The notes below the pieces were generated by a model. It made no database searches. It was given only the letters and a program-made list of their open reading frames with translations, and had not been told where the DNA came from. Source: Streptomyces sp. NBS 14/10 (GTDB lineage Bacteria > Actinomycetota > Actinomycetes > Streptomycetales > Streptomycetaceae). Taken from it: 64,000 nt of DNA. Of the stretch, positions 8,543 to 18,186 are shown piece by piece (position 1 is the stretch's first letter; each line of letters opens with the position of its first letter). The position numbers and the translations under genes were made by a program. The stretch covers positions 259,165 to 323,164 of the forward strand of contig NZ_NCSM01000005.1 of the NCBI RefSeq assembly GCF_002224125.1, written 5' to 3'.

Positions 8543-8568
8543 GCTGTATCACGAGGTCGAGATACAGC
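8543..8568. promoter_or_regulatory. perfect dyad upstream of the PadR gene, likely operator
   Basis: GCTGTATC and GATACAGC form a perfect 8-bp inverted repeat separated by 10 bases, ending 22 bases before the PadR start codon. One DNA turn between half-site centres plus this position fits autorepression by a dimeric winged-helix protein. PadR-family operators are commonly such spaced dyads. Confidence 0.65.
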
Positions 8569-8590
8569 GTCCTTGCGGAACAATGCGCAC

Positions 8591-9127
8591 ATGCTGGAAC
8601 TCGCCATCCTGGGCTTCCTCTGCGACACGCCGCTGCACGGCTATGAGCTGCGCAAGCGAATCGCCGCGCTGACCGGGCACGTCAAACCCGTGGCCGAAAG
8701 CACGCTGTACCCGGCGATCAAGCGTCTGGAGACGGCCGGGCTGCTGGCCCGCGAGACCCAGCCGGGCACGGGTGCCGCGCCACGGCACGTGCTGACCCTG
8801 ACCGCCGGGGGCCGAGCCGAGCTCCGTCGCCGCCTCACGGGGCCGGCACAGGCCGATATCACCGACGAGAACCGCTGGTTCACCGTGCTCGCGTTTCTGC
8901 GACACCTGGAGGACCCGGCGGCCCAGACGAGAGTGCTGGAGCGCCGGCTGGCGTTTCTGCGGCAACCCACGAGCTTTTTCTACGATGACGACCGGCCGCT
9001 GCGCGCCGAGGAGATCGAGGACCCGTTCCGGCGCGGCATCCTGACCATCGCCCGCGCCACCAACCAGGCCGAACAGTCCTGGCTGCGCCGCACCCTGGAC
9101 TCGCTGCGGGCGACCGGTGGCGCCTGA
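8591..9127 (+). CDS. PadR family transcriptional regulator
   Basis: A 178-residue PadR-family repressor. The N-terminal winged helix is clear: LAILGFLCDTPLHGYELRKRI, a recognition region, then VAESTLYPAIKRLETAGLLA and the wing PRHVLTLTAGGRAEL. The C-terminal half is helical and would form the dimer and ligand pocket. PadR proteins often control stress or efflux genes and their own promoter. The ATG at 8591 is the only sensible in-frame start. The dyad at 8543-8568 is a natural candidate binding site. The effector is unknown. Confidence 0.92.
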   Translation: MLELAILGFLCDTPLHGYELRKRIAALTGHVKPVAESTLYPAIKRLETAGLLARETQPGTGAAPRHVLTLTAGGRAELRRRLTGPAQADITDENRWFTVLAFLRHLEDPAAQTRVLERRLAFLRQPTSFFYDDDRPLRAEEIEDPFRRGILTIARATNQAEQSWLRRTLDSLRATGGA

Positions 9128-9256
9128 GGACGGTGTGGCCGACAGGCCCGATCCGCATCCGCGCGCAAAGTCTCGACGCCGTGGCTACTGGCTGGTTAAG
9201 GTGCGCCGCACAACGCATTGGCCCCGGATTCCGGTACCGCAGAAGAGGAGGCTGCC

Positions 9257-10051
9257 GTGCCTGCCAGTGAGGACTCGGACGACGACGCGCTGTATGTGCT
9301 CACCGCCGTGGTGCTGACGCCCGCGCAGTTCCCGAGCGTGCTGGGCGACGACTATCCCGAGGCCTGCGCCGCGCTCGGCCTCGAGCCGTACGGGGCCGGG
9401 TACGGGCTGGTGATGGGCCAGGACGGGGACGGCGCCCGGTGGACCGTCGTCACCAACGACGCGTCGCTGGTCGCCTGCGCCGTCGCCGCGTGGGACTGCG
9501 GGATGGAATACGACCTGGCGATCGACGAGCGCACGGTAGTCGTCTCTCTCCCCGGCTGGCCGCTCGCGGTGGCCGTCGCCGCGCCGGGCGTCCCCGCGCC
9601 GCACGACCCCGAACCCGGCCGGGAGGGCGGGGAGACGGCCACGCCGCCGCTCGCCCCGCCGAACACCGAGCGGTGGGGCCCGGCGCAGCGGCGGCTGGGC
9701 GCGGACGAGATCGCGCTGCAGTGGGCACTGTGGCGCGAACAGGTCGACAGCGACGTCACGTTCGTGTCTCCCGGCGAGAAGCCGCACGGGGGTGTGCGAC
9801 GCGTACTGGCGGAGGCGCGCGGATACCTGGACGCGCCCCCGCCGCTCGGCCGCGTCCGCTCCGCCTTCGCCTCAGGCGACGCGCGGACACTGCGGGCCGA
9901 CGGGCCCGGCTGGAGCATCGTGGCCCGTACGGATGACATCGCGTTCGTGCCGATGGACGACGCGCCGGGAGAGGTACTGCCGGGCGGCCGCGGCCCGGAG
10001 CTGCCGGGCCTGCTGACGGCACTGGACCAACTGGCCGTACGGCCTGGCTGA
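9257..10051 (+). CDS. hypothetical protein
   Basis: A 264-residue acidic protein that I do not recognise. There is no signal peptide or membrane segment. The N-terminal half has alternating strand/helix character (ALYVLTAVVLTPAQFP, RWTVVTNDASLVACAVAAWDCG). A Pro-rich linker at about residues 115-140 separates it from a second domain ending in a WSIVARTDDIAFVPMDD strand pair. The GTG start at 9257 follows GAGGAG with six bases of spacing. It probably is a cytosolic protein conserved in Streptomyces, but that needs a search. A strong terminator-like hairpin follows at 10151. Confidence 0.7.
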   Translation: MPASEDSDDDALYVLTAVVLTPAQFPSVLGDDYPEACAALGLEPYGAGYGLVMGQDGDGARWTVVTNDASLVACAVAAWDCGMEYDLAIDERTVVVSLPGWPLAVAVAAPGVPAPHDPEPGREGGETATPPLAPPNTERWGPAQRRLGADEIALQWALWREQVDSDVTFVSPGEKPHGGVRRVLAEARGYLDAPPPLGRVRSAFASGDARTLRADGPGWSIVARTDDIAFVPMDDAPGEVLPGGRGPELPGLLTALDQLAVRPG

Positions 10052-10150
10052 GGCGGCGTCGGGTCCGGGGCCCGCCGACCGTGGCGCTGCTTCGGGTGGA
10101 GTGGCGAGTGGCACTGCGCAGTGGGTTACGGCGATGACCACCGGCGGGGA

Positions 10151-10180
10151 GCGCCGCCCCGATCTTCTGTGGGGCGGCGC
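10151..10180. terminator. bidirectional terminator-like hairpin
   Basis: GCGCCGCCCC and GGGGCGGCGC make a perfect 10-bp stem around a 10-base loop. It lies between two convergent genes (ends at 10051 and 10277). There is no U-tract, which is normal for Streptomyces terminators. Confidence 0.7.
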
Positions 10181-10276
10181 CCCCTGATCGCAGCGCGAAT
10201 CGCCGCCTCAGGTGCGCGGATGGGACTCCGGCGTACGGATCGCCCCGGTCGCGGACCGCCCGCCCCTCGTCTCGTG

Positions 10277-13200
10277 TCACCAGCGGCAGTGTGGATCGAC
10301 GAGGAGGGCCGCCTCGGCCGTATCCGGGTCGGGGTGCCTACACAGCTCGTCGATCTCCGCCCGCCACGGGTCCGGCCAGCCACTCCTGACGCCCATCCCC
10401 TTCACCAAGGCGAGCGCCGTCAGCCCACCCGCTGCGTCGCCGCGCTCGCGCAACACGCCGATGACGGTGAGCACCGCCGCCCGCACATGCTCGTCGTCGT
10501 GGTCGAACGCGACGTAGTCGTCGAAGCACAGGCGGTCCGGCCGCTCCCGGACCAGCGAGAGATAGCGCTCCCAGCGGCCGAGTCCGGAATCGCCCGCGCG
10601 CAGGGCGGCGCAGGCAACGCTCACCAAGGCGCCGGTGGCCTCGCGGCGCAGCCCGGCGGCCAGGAGCGCGTCCACCACGGCGTCGCCCGGGGAGAGTTCA
10701 CCGGCCGTCTCTTGGACGAGCCGGTTGATGACGGCGGACCCGCACCCGGCGAGCCGCCGCAGCGCGTCGGCGCGTTCGCCTCGTCCGCTCGACCCGGCGT
10801 CGTCGATGCCCGCGTCGGTGTCGGTGTCGTCGGTGCGTGTCCGTGCGACCAAGGTCTCGAGCACGCCGCGCAGGGCGGAGGCTCCCTCTTCTCCAGGGAC
10901 ACGCCCGAGCGCGTCCACCGCGGCGCGCCACACATTTGACGGCCGGTTCGTGGCGACGGCGGCCGCCGCCAGCGCGCCAGTCGCTTCCTCGAACGTCCCG
11001 GTCGCCCCGGCACCCATGCAGTGCGGCAGCGCGGCGCAGGCGGCCCGGGCCGCCGCGTCGTCCCCGGTACGGACCACGTCGGCGAGGAAGGACGCGTACG
11101 CCGAGCGAGCACGGATCCCCGCCGCTTCCGGATCACTCACGATCACGGCCTCGAGGACGGCGGGCTCGTACAGATACTCCCTCAGCCGGTCGGCCACGCC
11201 CGGCGCGCCGACCCGGGCGAGGAGCGGGCGTACGAGCACCACCCGCACGTCCCGGTGCTGCCCGGGCTCGTCCCAGGCCGCGAGCAGCGCGGCGAACGCC
11301 GCGTCGCCGGGCATCTCGGCCAGAGCGCGGACGGCCTCCTTACGACTGCCGACCGGCGCCGACACCGAGCGCACGGCGGGTGCGAGGAGGGCGACGGCCC
11401 TCCGATCGGACACGCCACCCAGAAGGCGCCGCACCCCTGCCATCGCCGCCCGCCCCCGTGCTCCGCCGGTTCCGGCGTGTTGGAGGAGGAGGGAAAGAAC
11501 AACGTCGGGGGCCGCCCGACCGGACTTGTGAGGGCTGTCGGGCGTGTCCCGGTCAGCGGTTTGCGGCCCGGACGCGCCTGGGCCAGCGGAGCGAGGGATG
11601 ACGGTGTCCCCACCGAGCGGCTCGACGCCGGACCCGTCGCCCTGTCCAGGCTCAGCCCGGCGAACGGGCTCCCGGCCAGACGCCTCGCGCATGGCGGAGT
11701 CACGCGAAGCCGGACCGGCGGCACCCCGGCCAGGCGCGCCAGGCGCGGAGGTGTCCCCGTCAGCCATGCGCGGCTCCGAGGCATCGGGCCAGACCGGCTC
11801 AGGCCCGCCTGGTCCGACGGCACGGGCATCACCCACGACACCACCGGGCGGCTCGACGCCGGGCCCGTCGCCGCCGGTCACGCGGGCTTCCGCAACTCCC
11901 TGACCAGACGCACGTGGATCGGATGCGCCCACGACGCCACCGGGCACCTCGACACCCACTCCATCGCCACCAGGCACATGCGCTTTCGCGACGACCGGGA
12001 CGGGCCGGTCGTTCTGGTGGGCGTTTGGCGCGCGGTCGAAGTAGGCGCCGAGCGCCGCGGTTTCGCCCAGTGCGGTCAGCGCCGCCGCGGCCACGGGCTG
12101 CGGTGCGCTGGACGCCAGGTCTGCCAGGAGCGCCGGGTCGCGCAGTAGGGCCGCGGCGTCGGCGCGGGCGCGCGGCGGAGCCTCGTCGTCGGCGGCCATC
12201 GCCGCGAGGTGAGTGTCCAGCAGGCGCCGTGTCCGCGCGGTCCACCGGCCGGTGACGGAGTACGGCAGACGCGGTACCCAGCGGTCGGCGGGGCGGCGCG
12301 ACAGCTGACCGGGCAACCCGTGCCGGGCGGCGCGCAGTACGTCCTCCAATAGGTCGGTACGGCGGGCGGCCAGGGTCCGCAGCACCGGTTCCACGGTGGC
12401 GAACGACGGGTCAGAAGCGATCAGCTGGGCGCAGCGCCGCTCTCGCGTGACGGGGGCCGCGATCCATGCCGCGGCGGCGCGGGCGGCCGTCCCGGGATCC
12501 TCCCCGTCGAGCGCGGTGTGGCCCACCAGCGCATCCAGTGTGGGGAGTTCGGCGAGATGGGGCGCGAGGAGTTCGGCGAGGGATACGAGCCGGGAGGCGG
12601 GGAGGTGACTCTCCGCCTGCCCGATCGGTTGGACGGCCTGCTCGCTCGGTCGGCCAACCGGTCCGGTCGGTTGGCCACCCTGGCCCAAGTGGCGGTCGGT
12701 CGCTTCGCCGACGTGGTCGGGGGCCGTCCCGGCCCAGATGGCCGCCGCCGCCCGCGAGTCGAGTCTCAACGGCGTGACCGGGCCTCGACGGCGCGGGTCG
12801 CGTATGACCTGGCACAGCAGACGGGCAGTCTGTGCCGCCCGTTCGGCGTCTCCCCGGGCCGCCGCGCTCTCCGTGGTGCGGCGCAGCCAGCGTTCGGCGG
12901 CGGCGACCGTGGCGGGCGTGGAGTCGCGGGAGTGGACGGTGGTCAGCGCCGCGTCGCGCAACACGCTCAGCGGTACCGCGGCCAGCATCCGGCGCGGCGC
13001 GCCGGCGGCCTGCTCCAGCGCGACGCGTCGTACTTCCTCCCTGTCGTGCCAGGCCCGCTCGCAGGCTGCCACGATCCGCGCGAATTGCGCGGAGTCGGCG
13101 TTCAGCTCGGCGCATGCGAGGAGGGCACGCCAGGCGTACGCGCGTTCGTAGGGGCGGTGGCCCGCCGCCGCCTCGAGCAGGATCGGTTCGGCGTCGGCGA

Positions 13201-14377
13201 GCGGAGCCACGGCGGCGAGTTGGTTGCGCAGTGTCGACGACCGGTGTGGCCGGGCGAGGACGGGGCGCAGAAGGTCCGCGCGGTCCGCCGGGTCGAGTGC
13301 GGCGAGGGCGTTGAAGCGGGCCCTCCTGCCGAGGCCACGCGCGGGGATGCGGGCTTCGACGATGCGACGGCGTGTCGCGGCGGGGAGGAGTGCGAGCAGG
13401 GGGTCGGGGGTGATGTCGAACCGGTCGGGGCCGCCGTACCAGCGGATGCCAACGGCGCCCGCCTGGGCCGCTTCGGCCAGTTCGGCCAGTTCCTCGGGGG
13501 TGAGGGCGCGCAGTGCCCGCAGCACGGGCCGGGGCAGCGGCCCGGTGGGCAGCCGGAAGGTGGGCGTACGTCCCGCCCCACCAGCCCCGTCGCCGTCGCC
13601 GTCGGCGCGGGAGGCGGCCCGCCGGAGGATCGCCAGCACCTCACGCGGCTTGTGCAGCAGTGCCACCGCGCCGCGGCCGTCGATCAGCTTGGGCGCCCGT
13701 TCGAAGAGCAGCAGCCCGGCGTCGGTGTCGCGTTCGGCCACGACGGCGGCCAACAGGCGGTGGCGGCGGGCCAGTCGCCGTCGGCCGTAGTCGTCGCGCG
13801 CCTCGTACTCGGCCGCCAGCCGGGCGGCGACGGCCGCCGGGGCGGTGCGGGCGAGGGTGCGCAGGACGCCGATCGGCGGGTCGAGGCGGGGCAGCCACTC
13901 GGCCGCCACGCCGGGTGAGCACGCGGGCAGCAGACGGGCGGCGTCGACGGGCCCGTAGGCTGCGTGCGCCCGAGGCAGCAGCCGGTCGGCGAGCGCGGTA
14001 CGTCGGCCGGCCCGCAGTACGCGGTACGTCTCGTGCCGTACGGAACGGCCCTCGCTCAAGGCGAGTTGGGCCAGGGCCTCTTCGGGCACCGGCAGCCGGA
14101 TGGCCGCCGACAGGGCGCGGCGGCGCAGCAGAGGGTCGGCGAGAGCGGCTGCCACGGCATCGAGGTCGCGGCGGACGACGGCGAGAAACAGCGCGAGGTG
14201 CCGGTCATCCGGCTCCGGGGAGGAGTCGAGGGCGGTACGCAGGGCGCTGCAGGCGTCCGGGGAGAGCGTGCGGGCGTAGCGAGCCAGGGCGCTCATCCGG
14301 GCGGGGAAGGGCAGCGGGTCGAAGTGCGCCCGGAGCCAGGGAGATGTCAGCGGCTGAGGAGTTCCGTATGCGGCCAT
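10277..14377 (-). CDS. giant alpha-helical (HEAT-like) repeat protein
   Basis: A 1366-residue Ala/Leu/Arg-rich protein made almost entirely of short helix pairs such as ALARYARTLSPDACSALRTAL and repeated RR/LL/AAL patterns, best read as a HEAT- or ARM-like solenoid. No catalytic motif, signal peptide or membrane helix is visible. Residues of about 780-950 break the helical pattern with a Gly/Pro/Val low-complexity insert of degenerate repeats. The fold suggests a scaffold for protein contacts; its partners are unknown. The start at 14377 has only a weak GGTGAT upstream; Met 28 is an alternative. Antisense frames look open because of codon bias only. Confidence 0.75.
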   Translation of the reverse strand: MAAYGTPQPLTSPWLRAHFDPLPFPARMSALARYARTLSPDACSALRTALDSSPEPDDRHLALFLAVVRRDLDAVAAALADPLLRRRALSAAIRLPVPEEALAQLALSEGRSVRHETYRVLRAGRRTALADRLLPRAHAAYGPVDAARLLPACSPGVAAEWLPRLDPPIGVLRTLARTAPAAVAARLAAEYEARDDYGRRRLARRHRLLAAVVAERDTDAGLLLFERAPKLIDGRGAVALLHKPREVLAILRRAASRADGDGDGAGGAGRTPTFRLPTGPLPRPVLRALRALTPEELAELAEAAQAGAVGIRWYGGPDRFDITPDPLLALLPAATRRRIVEARIPARGLGRRARFNALAALDPADRADLLRPVLARPHRSSTLRNQLAAVAPLADAEPILLEAAAGHRPYERAYAWRALLACAELNADSAQFARIVAACERAWHDREEVRRVALEQAAGAPRRMLAAVPLSVLRDAALTTVHSRDSTPATVAAAERWLRRTTESAAARGDAERAAQTARLLCQVIRDPRRRGPVTPLRLDSRAAAAIWAGTAPDHVGEATDRHLGQGGQPTGPVGRPSEQAVQPIGQAESHLPASRLVSLAELLAPHLAELPTLDALVGHTALDGEDPGTAARAAAAWIAAPVTRERRCAQLIASDPSFATVEPVLRTLAARRTDLLEDVLRAARHGLPGQLSRRPADRWVPRLPYSVTGRWTARTRRLLDTHLAAMAADDEAPPRARADAAALLRDPALLADLASSAPQPVAAAALTALGETAALGAYFDRAPNAHQNDRPVPVVAKAHVPGGDGVGVEVPGGVVGASDPRASGQGVAEARVTGGDGPGVEPPGGVVGDARAVGPGGPEPVWPDASEPRMADGDTSAPGAPGRGAAGPASRDSAMREASGREPVRRAEPGQGDGSGVEPLGGDTVIPRSAGPGASGPQTADRDTPDSPHKSGRAAPDVVLSLLLQHAGTGGARGRAAMAGVRRLLGGVSDRRAVALLAPAVRSVSAPVGSRKEAVRALAEMPGDAAFAALLAAWDEPGQHRDVRVVLVRPLLARVGAPGVADRLREYLYEPAVLEAVIVSDPEAAGIRARSAYASFLADVVRTGDDAAARAACAALPHCMGAGATGTFEEATGALAAAAVATNRPSNVWRAAVDALGRVPGEEGASALRGVLETLVARTRTDDTDTDAGIDDAGSSGRGERADALRRLAGCGSAVINRLVQETAGELSPGDAVVDALLAAGLRREATGALVSVACAALRAGDSGLGRWERYLSLVRERPDRLCFDDYVAFDHDDEHVRAAVLTVIGVLRERGDAAGGLTALALVKGMGVRSGWPDPWRAEIDELCRHPDPDTAEAALLVDPHCRW
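11525..12035. repeat. degenerate repeats forming a low-complexity insert in the repeat-protein gene
   Basis: At least three diverged copies of a roughly 50-base unit lie near 11604-11655, 11835-11888 and 11931-11983. Each on the minus strand encodes a GGDGxGVExPGG-type block. Between them are Gly/Pro/Ala/Asp-rich residues. The protein reads as two helical arms joined by a flexible, repeat-expanded linker of about 170 residues. Confidence 0.7.
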
Positions 14378-14775
14378 GGGCGATCACCGAGAGATCGCGA
14401 GGCCGTCCTTTCCATGCGTCATGGTGCGGATCATGGCCCGGCGCCGGTCAACGGCACAAGTCATTTACGGAACATCGCACCGCGGGCCGGCCGGGCCAAG
14501 GCGACGAGGACCGCCGGACCAGCCGGGCCTTCACGGCGCGGATGGACGGGGTCCGGGTGACACCCGCGATCGGTGTTGCGCGGTCACTCCCAGGCGCATG
14601 TCACCCCGGGCCCCGAGCCCGGCCGGCGGTCGCGGCGGTCCGGCTCCGCCACGCCGCGGTCCGCCGTCTCCCGCCGCGCCCCTTCTCCCGGTTTCCATCC
14701 GGGAATTCGCCATCGGGGCGAACCCGATGGCGCGGCGCCGGTCACCGGCGGGCGGGGCAGCTGCCGCGGCCGCGG
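14378..14775. other. 398-bp stretch without a supported gene
   Basis: This gap lies upstream of the giant repeat protein and downstream of the small membrane-protein gene; both are on the minus strand. Open frames here have no coherent protein character. The only structure seen is the 12-bp palindrome CCGCGGCCGCGG at 14764-14775, directly abutting the stop codon of the small gene, where it could act in termination. The promoter of the giant protein should lie near 14400. Confidence 0.5.
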
Positions 14776-14961
14776 TCAGCGCCCAAGCTCCTTGCGCGAC
14801 ACCCGGCGCAGTCTGCGCCGCTGAGAAGGGTCGAGCATCAGGTATGCCAGTGTGGGAACACCGACGATCACCAGGACCGCCGCCCAGAACGGCAGCAGCT
14901 GGCACAGCAAGATCACTCCTATCGCCGCACCCCCGGCGACGGCCACAGCGCGCTTGGACAT
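14776..14961 (-). CDS. small membrane protein
   Basis: A 61-residue protein with a short basic N-terminus, two closely spaced hydrophobic segments (about residues 5-22 and 24-42) and a strongly basic C-terminal tail (RRRLRRVSRKELGR). The pattern suggests a helical-hairpin inner-membrane peptide with both ends in the cytoplasm. The start at 14961 is supported by GGAGGCAGAGGGAG just upstream; a longer in-frame start at 15006 adds only charged residues. Function unknown. It diverges from the SNF2 helicase gene. Confidence 0.65.
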   Translation of the reverse strand: MSKRAVAVAGGAAIGVILLCQLLPFWAAVLVIVGVPTLAYLMLDPSQRRRLRRVSRKELGR

Positions 14962-15144
14962 CTCCCTCTGCCTCCTTCGCGGCTCATGCCGCTTCACTTC
15001 TGTCAACGGACACCGAGGGCGTGCGGTTCCTGAGTGCGAAGGATGCAGGTGAGGTGCTTCACACCGGCCCCCCGCCCGGCCGGGCCACTCGTCAGGTACC
15101 CTCGGCGGCTCCCACTAGTCAAGTTTGAGGAATGCGTCAGCTCC

Positions 15145-18100
15145 GTGACACCACCCACCGTGGCAACGCCCTCCGAGATCGCCGAACTCAGCCGCTGTAC
15201 CACCGTCTTCCTCCCCGCCGATCCCGCGCGAACCGGACGCGTCGCCTTCTGGCGGCCGGACGGCCCGGAACCCACCGGCCCGGGTACCACCGAAGAGATC
15301 ACCGTCGTGGTCCCTGCCCTTGCCGCCGAGAACGACAGGGACGACGGGAACGACGGGGATGACGGAAACGACGGAAACGCCGGGGACGACGGCGGCCCGG
15401 GCGTCCGTATCCGCGCCGTACGGGCCCTCGTCCTGCCCCTGGCCGAGGCGCTTCCGGTGCTCACCCGCGCCCGGGCACGCGCCGCGCACTCCCCCTCCTC
15501 CCAGGCCGACCCCACGGCGGTCTTCTGGGGCGCCGCCGCGGTGCTAGCCCTCCAGCTCGCCGCCCGCGGACGGCTGCTGCCCGGGCTCACGGCCACCGAC
15601 CACGAGGCCTGGCGCGTCGGCCCGCTCGCCGAGGAGGATCTGCGGCGGGTGCGTGACCTGGCCGCCGCCATGCCCCCGGCCGCCCACGCCGTACCCCTGC
15701 CCGGCACCGATCCGCTGCGCCTGCCGGAGCCGGAACGCCACATCCGCGCGTTCCTCGACGCGGTCGCGGACGGGCTGCCGCGCTCGCCCGCGGCGGCCCT
15801 GGCCGCCGGCGGCCCCGCCTTCGCCGCGGCCAAGCCGCAGCGCCTGCCCGCGCAGCGGGCCTGGGCGGCGGATCTCGCCGCCGGGCACGACGCCGGCGTC
15901 CGGCTGTCGCTGCGGATCGAGCTGCTGGACGGGGGCCTCACCAGCAGCGGTGACCTCACCGGCGACGGCAACGGCAACGGCGAGCGCAACAACGACCACC
16001 GCGACGGAAACCGCAAAGCCCCCTCCGGTCCCCGCTTCCTCGCCGTCCTCCAACTCCACAGCCTGGCCGACCCGGCCCTGCTGGCGGACGCCGCCGAGGT
16101 ATGGGCGGGCACCTCGGCCGCCGCCGCGGCCCTGGGACCGCGCGCCCGTATGGACGCGCTGCTGACGCTGCGCCGGGCCGCCCGCGCCTGGGCGCCGCTC
16201 GCACCGCTGCTGTCGGCCGCCGTGCCCGACGCGCTCGACCTCGCCGATGAGGAGGTCGTCGAACTGCTCGGCCCGGCGGCCGAGGCGCTGGACGCCGCGG
16301 GGGTCCAGGTCCACTGGCCGAAGGAGCTGGCGCGGGGGCTGACCGCACGTGCCGTCGTCGGCCCGCAGGGCGGTGCCGACGACGAGGGGCCGGACCCGGC
16401 CGGATCCGCGATGCCCTCGTATCTGTCGGCCGACGCGCTGCTCCGCTTCAGCTGGCGGTTCGCCGTCGGCGACCAGGAGCTCACCCGGGCGGAGCTGGAC
16501 CGGCTCGCCGAGGCCGCCCGCCCGGTGGTGCGGCTGCGTGGCCAGTGGGTCGTCATCGACCCGGAGGCGGTCCGCCGGGCCCGCGACCGCAAGGACCGCG
16601 ACATCACCACCGCCGACGCGCTCGGCGCCGTCCTGACCGGCCGGACCGAGGCCGAGGGCGCCGGGGTCGACGTACGGGCCGCCGGCTGGCTGGCCACGCT
16701 GCGGGATCGTCTCGCCGACCCCGAGGGCCCGCGCCACGGACCCGTCGCCCAGCCCGCGGACTTGGCCGCCACCCTGCGCGACTACCAGCTGCGGGGGCTG
16801 GGCTGGCTGAGCCGGATGACGTCGCTCGGACTCGGGGGCACGCTCGCCGACGACATGGGTCTTGGCAAGACCATCACCCTGATCGCCCTCCACCTTCACC
16901 GCCAGACCGTCCCCGAGGCCGCCGGGCCCACCCTCGTGGTCGCGCCCGCCTCCCTGCTGGGGAACTGGCAGCGCGAGATCGAACGGTTCGCGCCCGGCAC
17001 CCCGGTGCGCCGCTTCCACGGCGCCGCGCGCACCCTGGAGGACCTGGCGGACGGGGAGTTCGTCCTCACCACGTACGGGACGATGCGGCTCGACACGCCA
17101 CGGCTGGCCGAGGCGGTGCCCAAGAGCTGGGGTCTGGTGGTCGCCGACGAGGCGCAGCACGTCAAGAACCCGTACTCGGCGACCGCCAAGCAGCTGCGCA
17201 CCATCGACGCCAAGGCGCGCGTCGCGCTCACCGGCACCCCGATCGAGAACAACCTCTCCGAGCTGTGGGCGATCTTCGACTGGACGACACCCGGGCTGCT
17301 CGGCGGCCTCGGGTGGTTCCGCGCCCACTACGCCCAGGCCGTCGAGAGCGGAAGCGACCCGGCCGCCGCCGACCGCCTGGCGAAGCTCGTCCGCCCGTTC
17401 CTGCTCAGGCGCCGCAAGTCGGACCCGGGCATCGCGCCCGAGCTCCCGCCGAAGACCGAGACGGACCGCGCCGTGTCGCTCACCAAGGAGCAGGCGGGGC
17501 TGTACGAGGCGGTGGTGCGCGAAATGCTGGCCGAGATCTCCGGCGCCGACGGGCTGGCCCGGCGCGGGCTCATCGTCAAGCTCCTGACCGGCCTGAAGCA
17601 GATCTGCAACCACCCCGCGCAGTATCTGAAGGAGGACCGGCCCGTCATCCCCGGCCGGTCGGGAAAGCTGGAGCTGCTGGACGAACTGCTGGACACCATC
17701 CTCGCCGAGGACGCGAGCGTGCTCGTCTTCACCCAGTACGTACAGATGGCGCGCCTCCTCCAGGACCACCTGGCGGCGCGCGGCATCGGCGCGCAGTTGC
17801 TGTACGGCGGCACGCCGGTGGCGCGCCGTCAGGAGCTCGTGGACCGCTTCCAGGAGGGCGAAGTGCCCGTGTTCCTGCTGTCCTTGAAGGCGGCGGGCAC
17901 CGGCCTGAACCTCACCCGGGCCGGGCATGTCGTGCACTACGACCGCTGGTGGAACCCGGCCGTGGAGGCGCAGGCCACCGACCGCGCGTACCGGATCGGG
18001 CAGACCCAGCCGGTGCAGGTGCACCGGCTGATCGCCGAGGGCACGGTGGAGGACCGGATCGCCGCGATGCTCGAGCGCAAGCGGGAACTGGCGGACGCGG

Positions 18101-18186
18101 TGCTCGGCGCCGGGGAGGCGGCGCTCACCGAACTGACCGATGCCGAGCTGGCACAGCTCGTGGAGTTGAGGGGGACCGGGCGATGA
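15145..18186 (+). CDS. SNF2-family DEAD/DEAH helicase
   Basis: A 1013-residue SNF2-type ATPase, likely a DNA translocase that remodels protein-DNA complexes or assists repair. The N-terminal half carries the bacterial SNF2-associated domain (DUF3670-like). The motor then shows Walker A DDMGLGKT (about 569-576), DEAQ (668-671), motif III LTGTPIENNLSELW, and motif VI YRIGQTQPVQVHR. An Asp/Gly/Asn-rich acidic patch near residues 60-80 is a low-complexity insert. I chose GTG at 15145; upstream in-frame sequence has no family character. The stop overlaps the ATG of the SWIM protein (ATGA), so the two are translationally coupled. Confidence 0.93.
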   Translation: MTPPTVATPSEIAELSRCTTVFLPADPARTGRVAFWRPDGPEPTGPGTTEEITVVVPALAAENDRDDGNDGDDGNDGNAGDDGGPGVRIRAVRALVLPLAEALPVLTRARARAAHSPSSQADPTAVFWGAAAVLALQLAARGRLLPGLTATDHEAWRVGPLAEEDLRRVRDLAAAMPPAAHAVPLPGTDPLRLPEPERHIRAFLDAVADGLPRSPAAALAAGGPAFAAAKPQRLPAQRAWAADLAAGHDAGVRLSLRIELLDGGLTSSGDLTGDGNGNGERNNDHRDGNRKAPSGPRFLAVLQLHSLADPALLADAAEVWAGTSAAAAALGPRARMDALLTLRRAARAWAPLAPLLSAAVPDALDLADEEVVELLGPAAEALDAAGVQVHWPKELARGLTARAVVGPQGGADDEGPDPAGSAMPSYLSADALLRFSWRFAVGDQELTRAELDRLAEAARPVVRLRGQWVVIDPEAVRRARDRKDRDITTADALGAVLTGRTEAEGAGVDVRAAGWLATLRDRLADPEGPRHGPVAQPADLAATLRDYQLRGLGWLSRMTSLGLGGTLADDMGLGKTITLIALHLHRQTVPEAAGPTLVVAPASLLGNWQREIERFAPGTPVRRFHGAARTLEDLADGEFVLTTYGTMRLDTPRLAEAVPKSWGLVVADEAQHVKNPYSATAKQLRTIDAKARVALTGTPIENNLSELWAIFDWTTPGLLGGLGWFRAHYAQAVESGSDPAAADRLAKLVRPFLLRRRKSDPGIAPELPPKTETDRAVSLTKEQAGLYEAVVREMLAEISGADGLARRGLIVKLLTGLKQICNHPAQYLKEDRPVIPGRSGKLELLDELLDTILAEDASVLVFTQYVQMARLLQDHLAARGIGAQLLYGGTPVARRQELVDRFQEGEVPVFLLSLKAAGTGLNLTRAGHVVHYDRWWNPAVEAQATDRAYRIGQTQPVQVHRLIAEGTVEDRIAAMLERKRELADAVLGAGEAALTELTDAELAQLVELRGTGR

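Noticed and set aside
14378-14775. Short Arg/Pro/Gly-rich open frames in the gap
   Set aside because: None has a ribosome site or coherent protein character on either strand.
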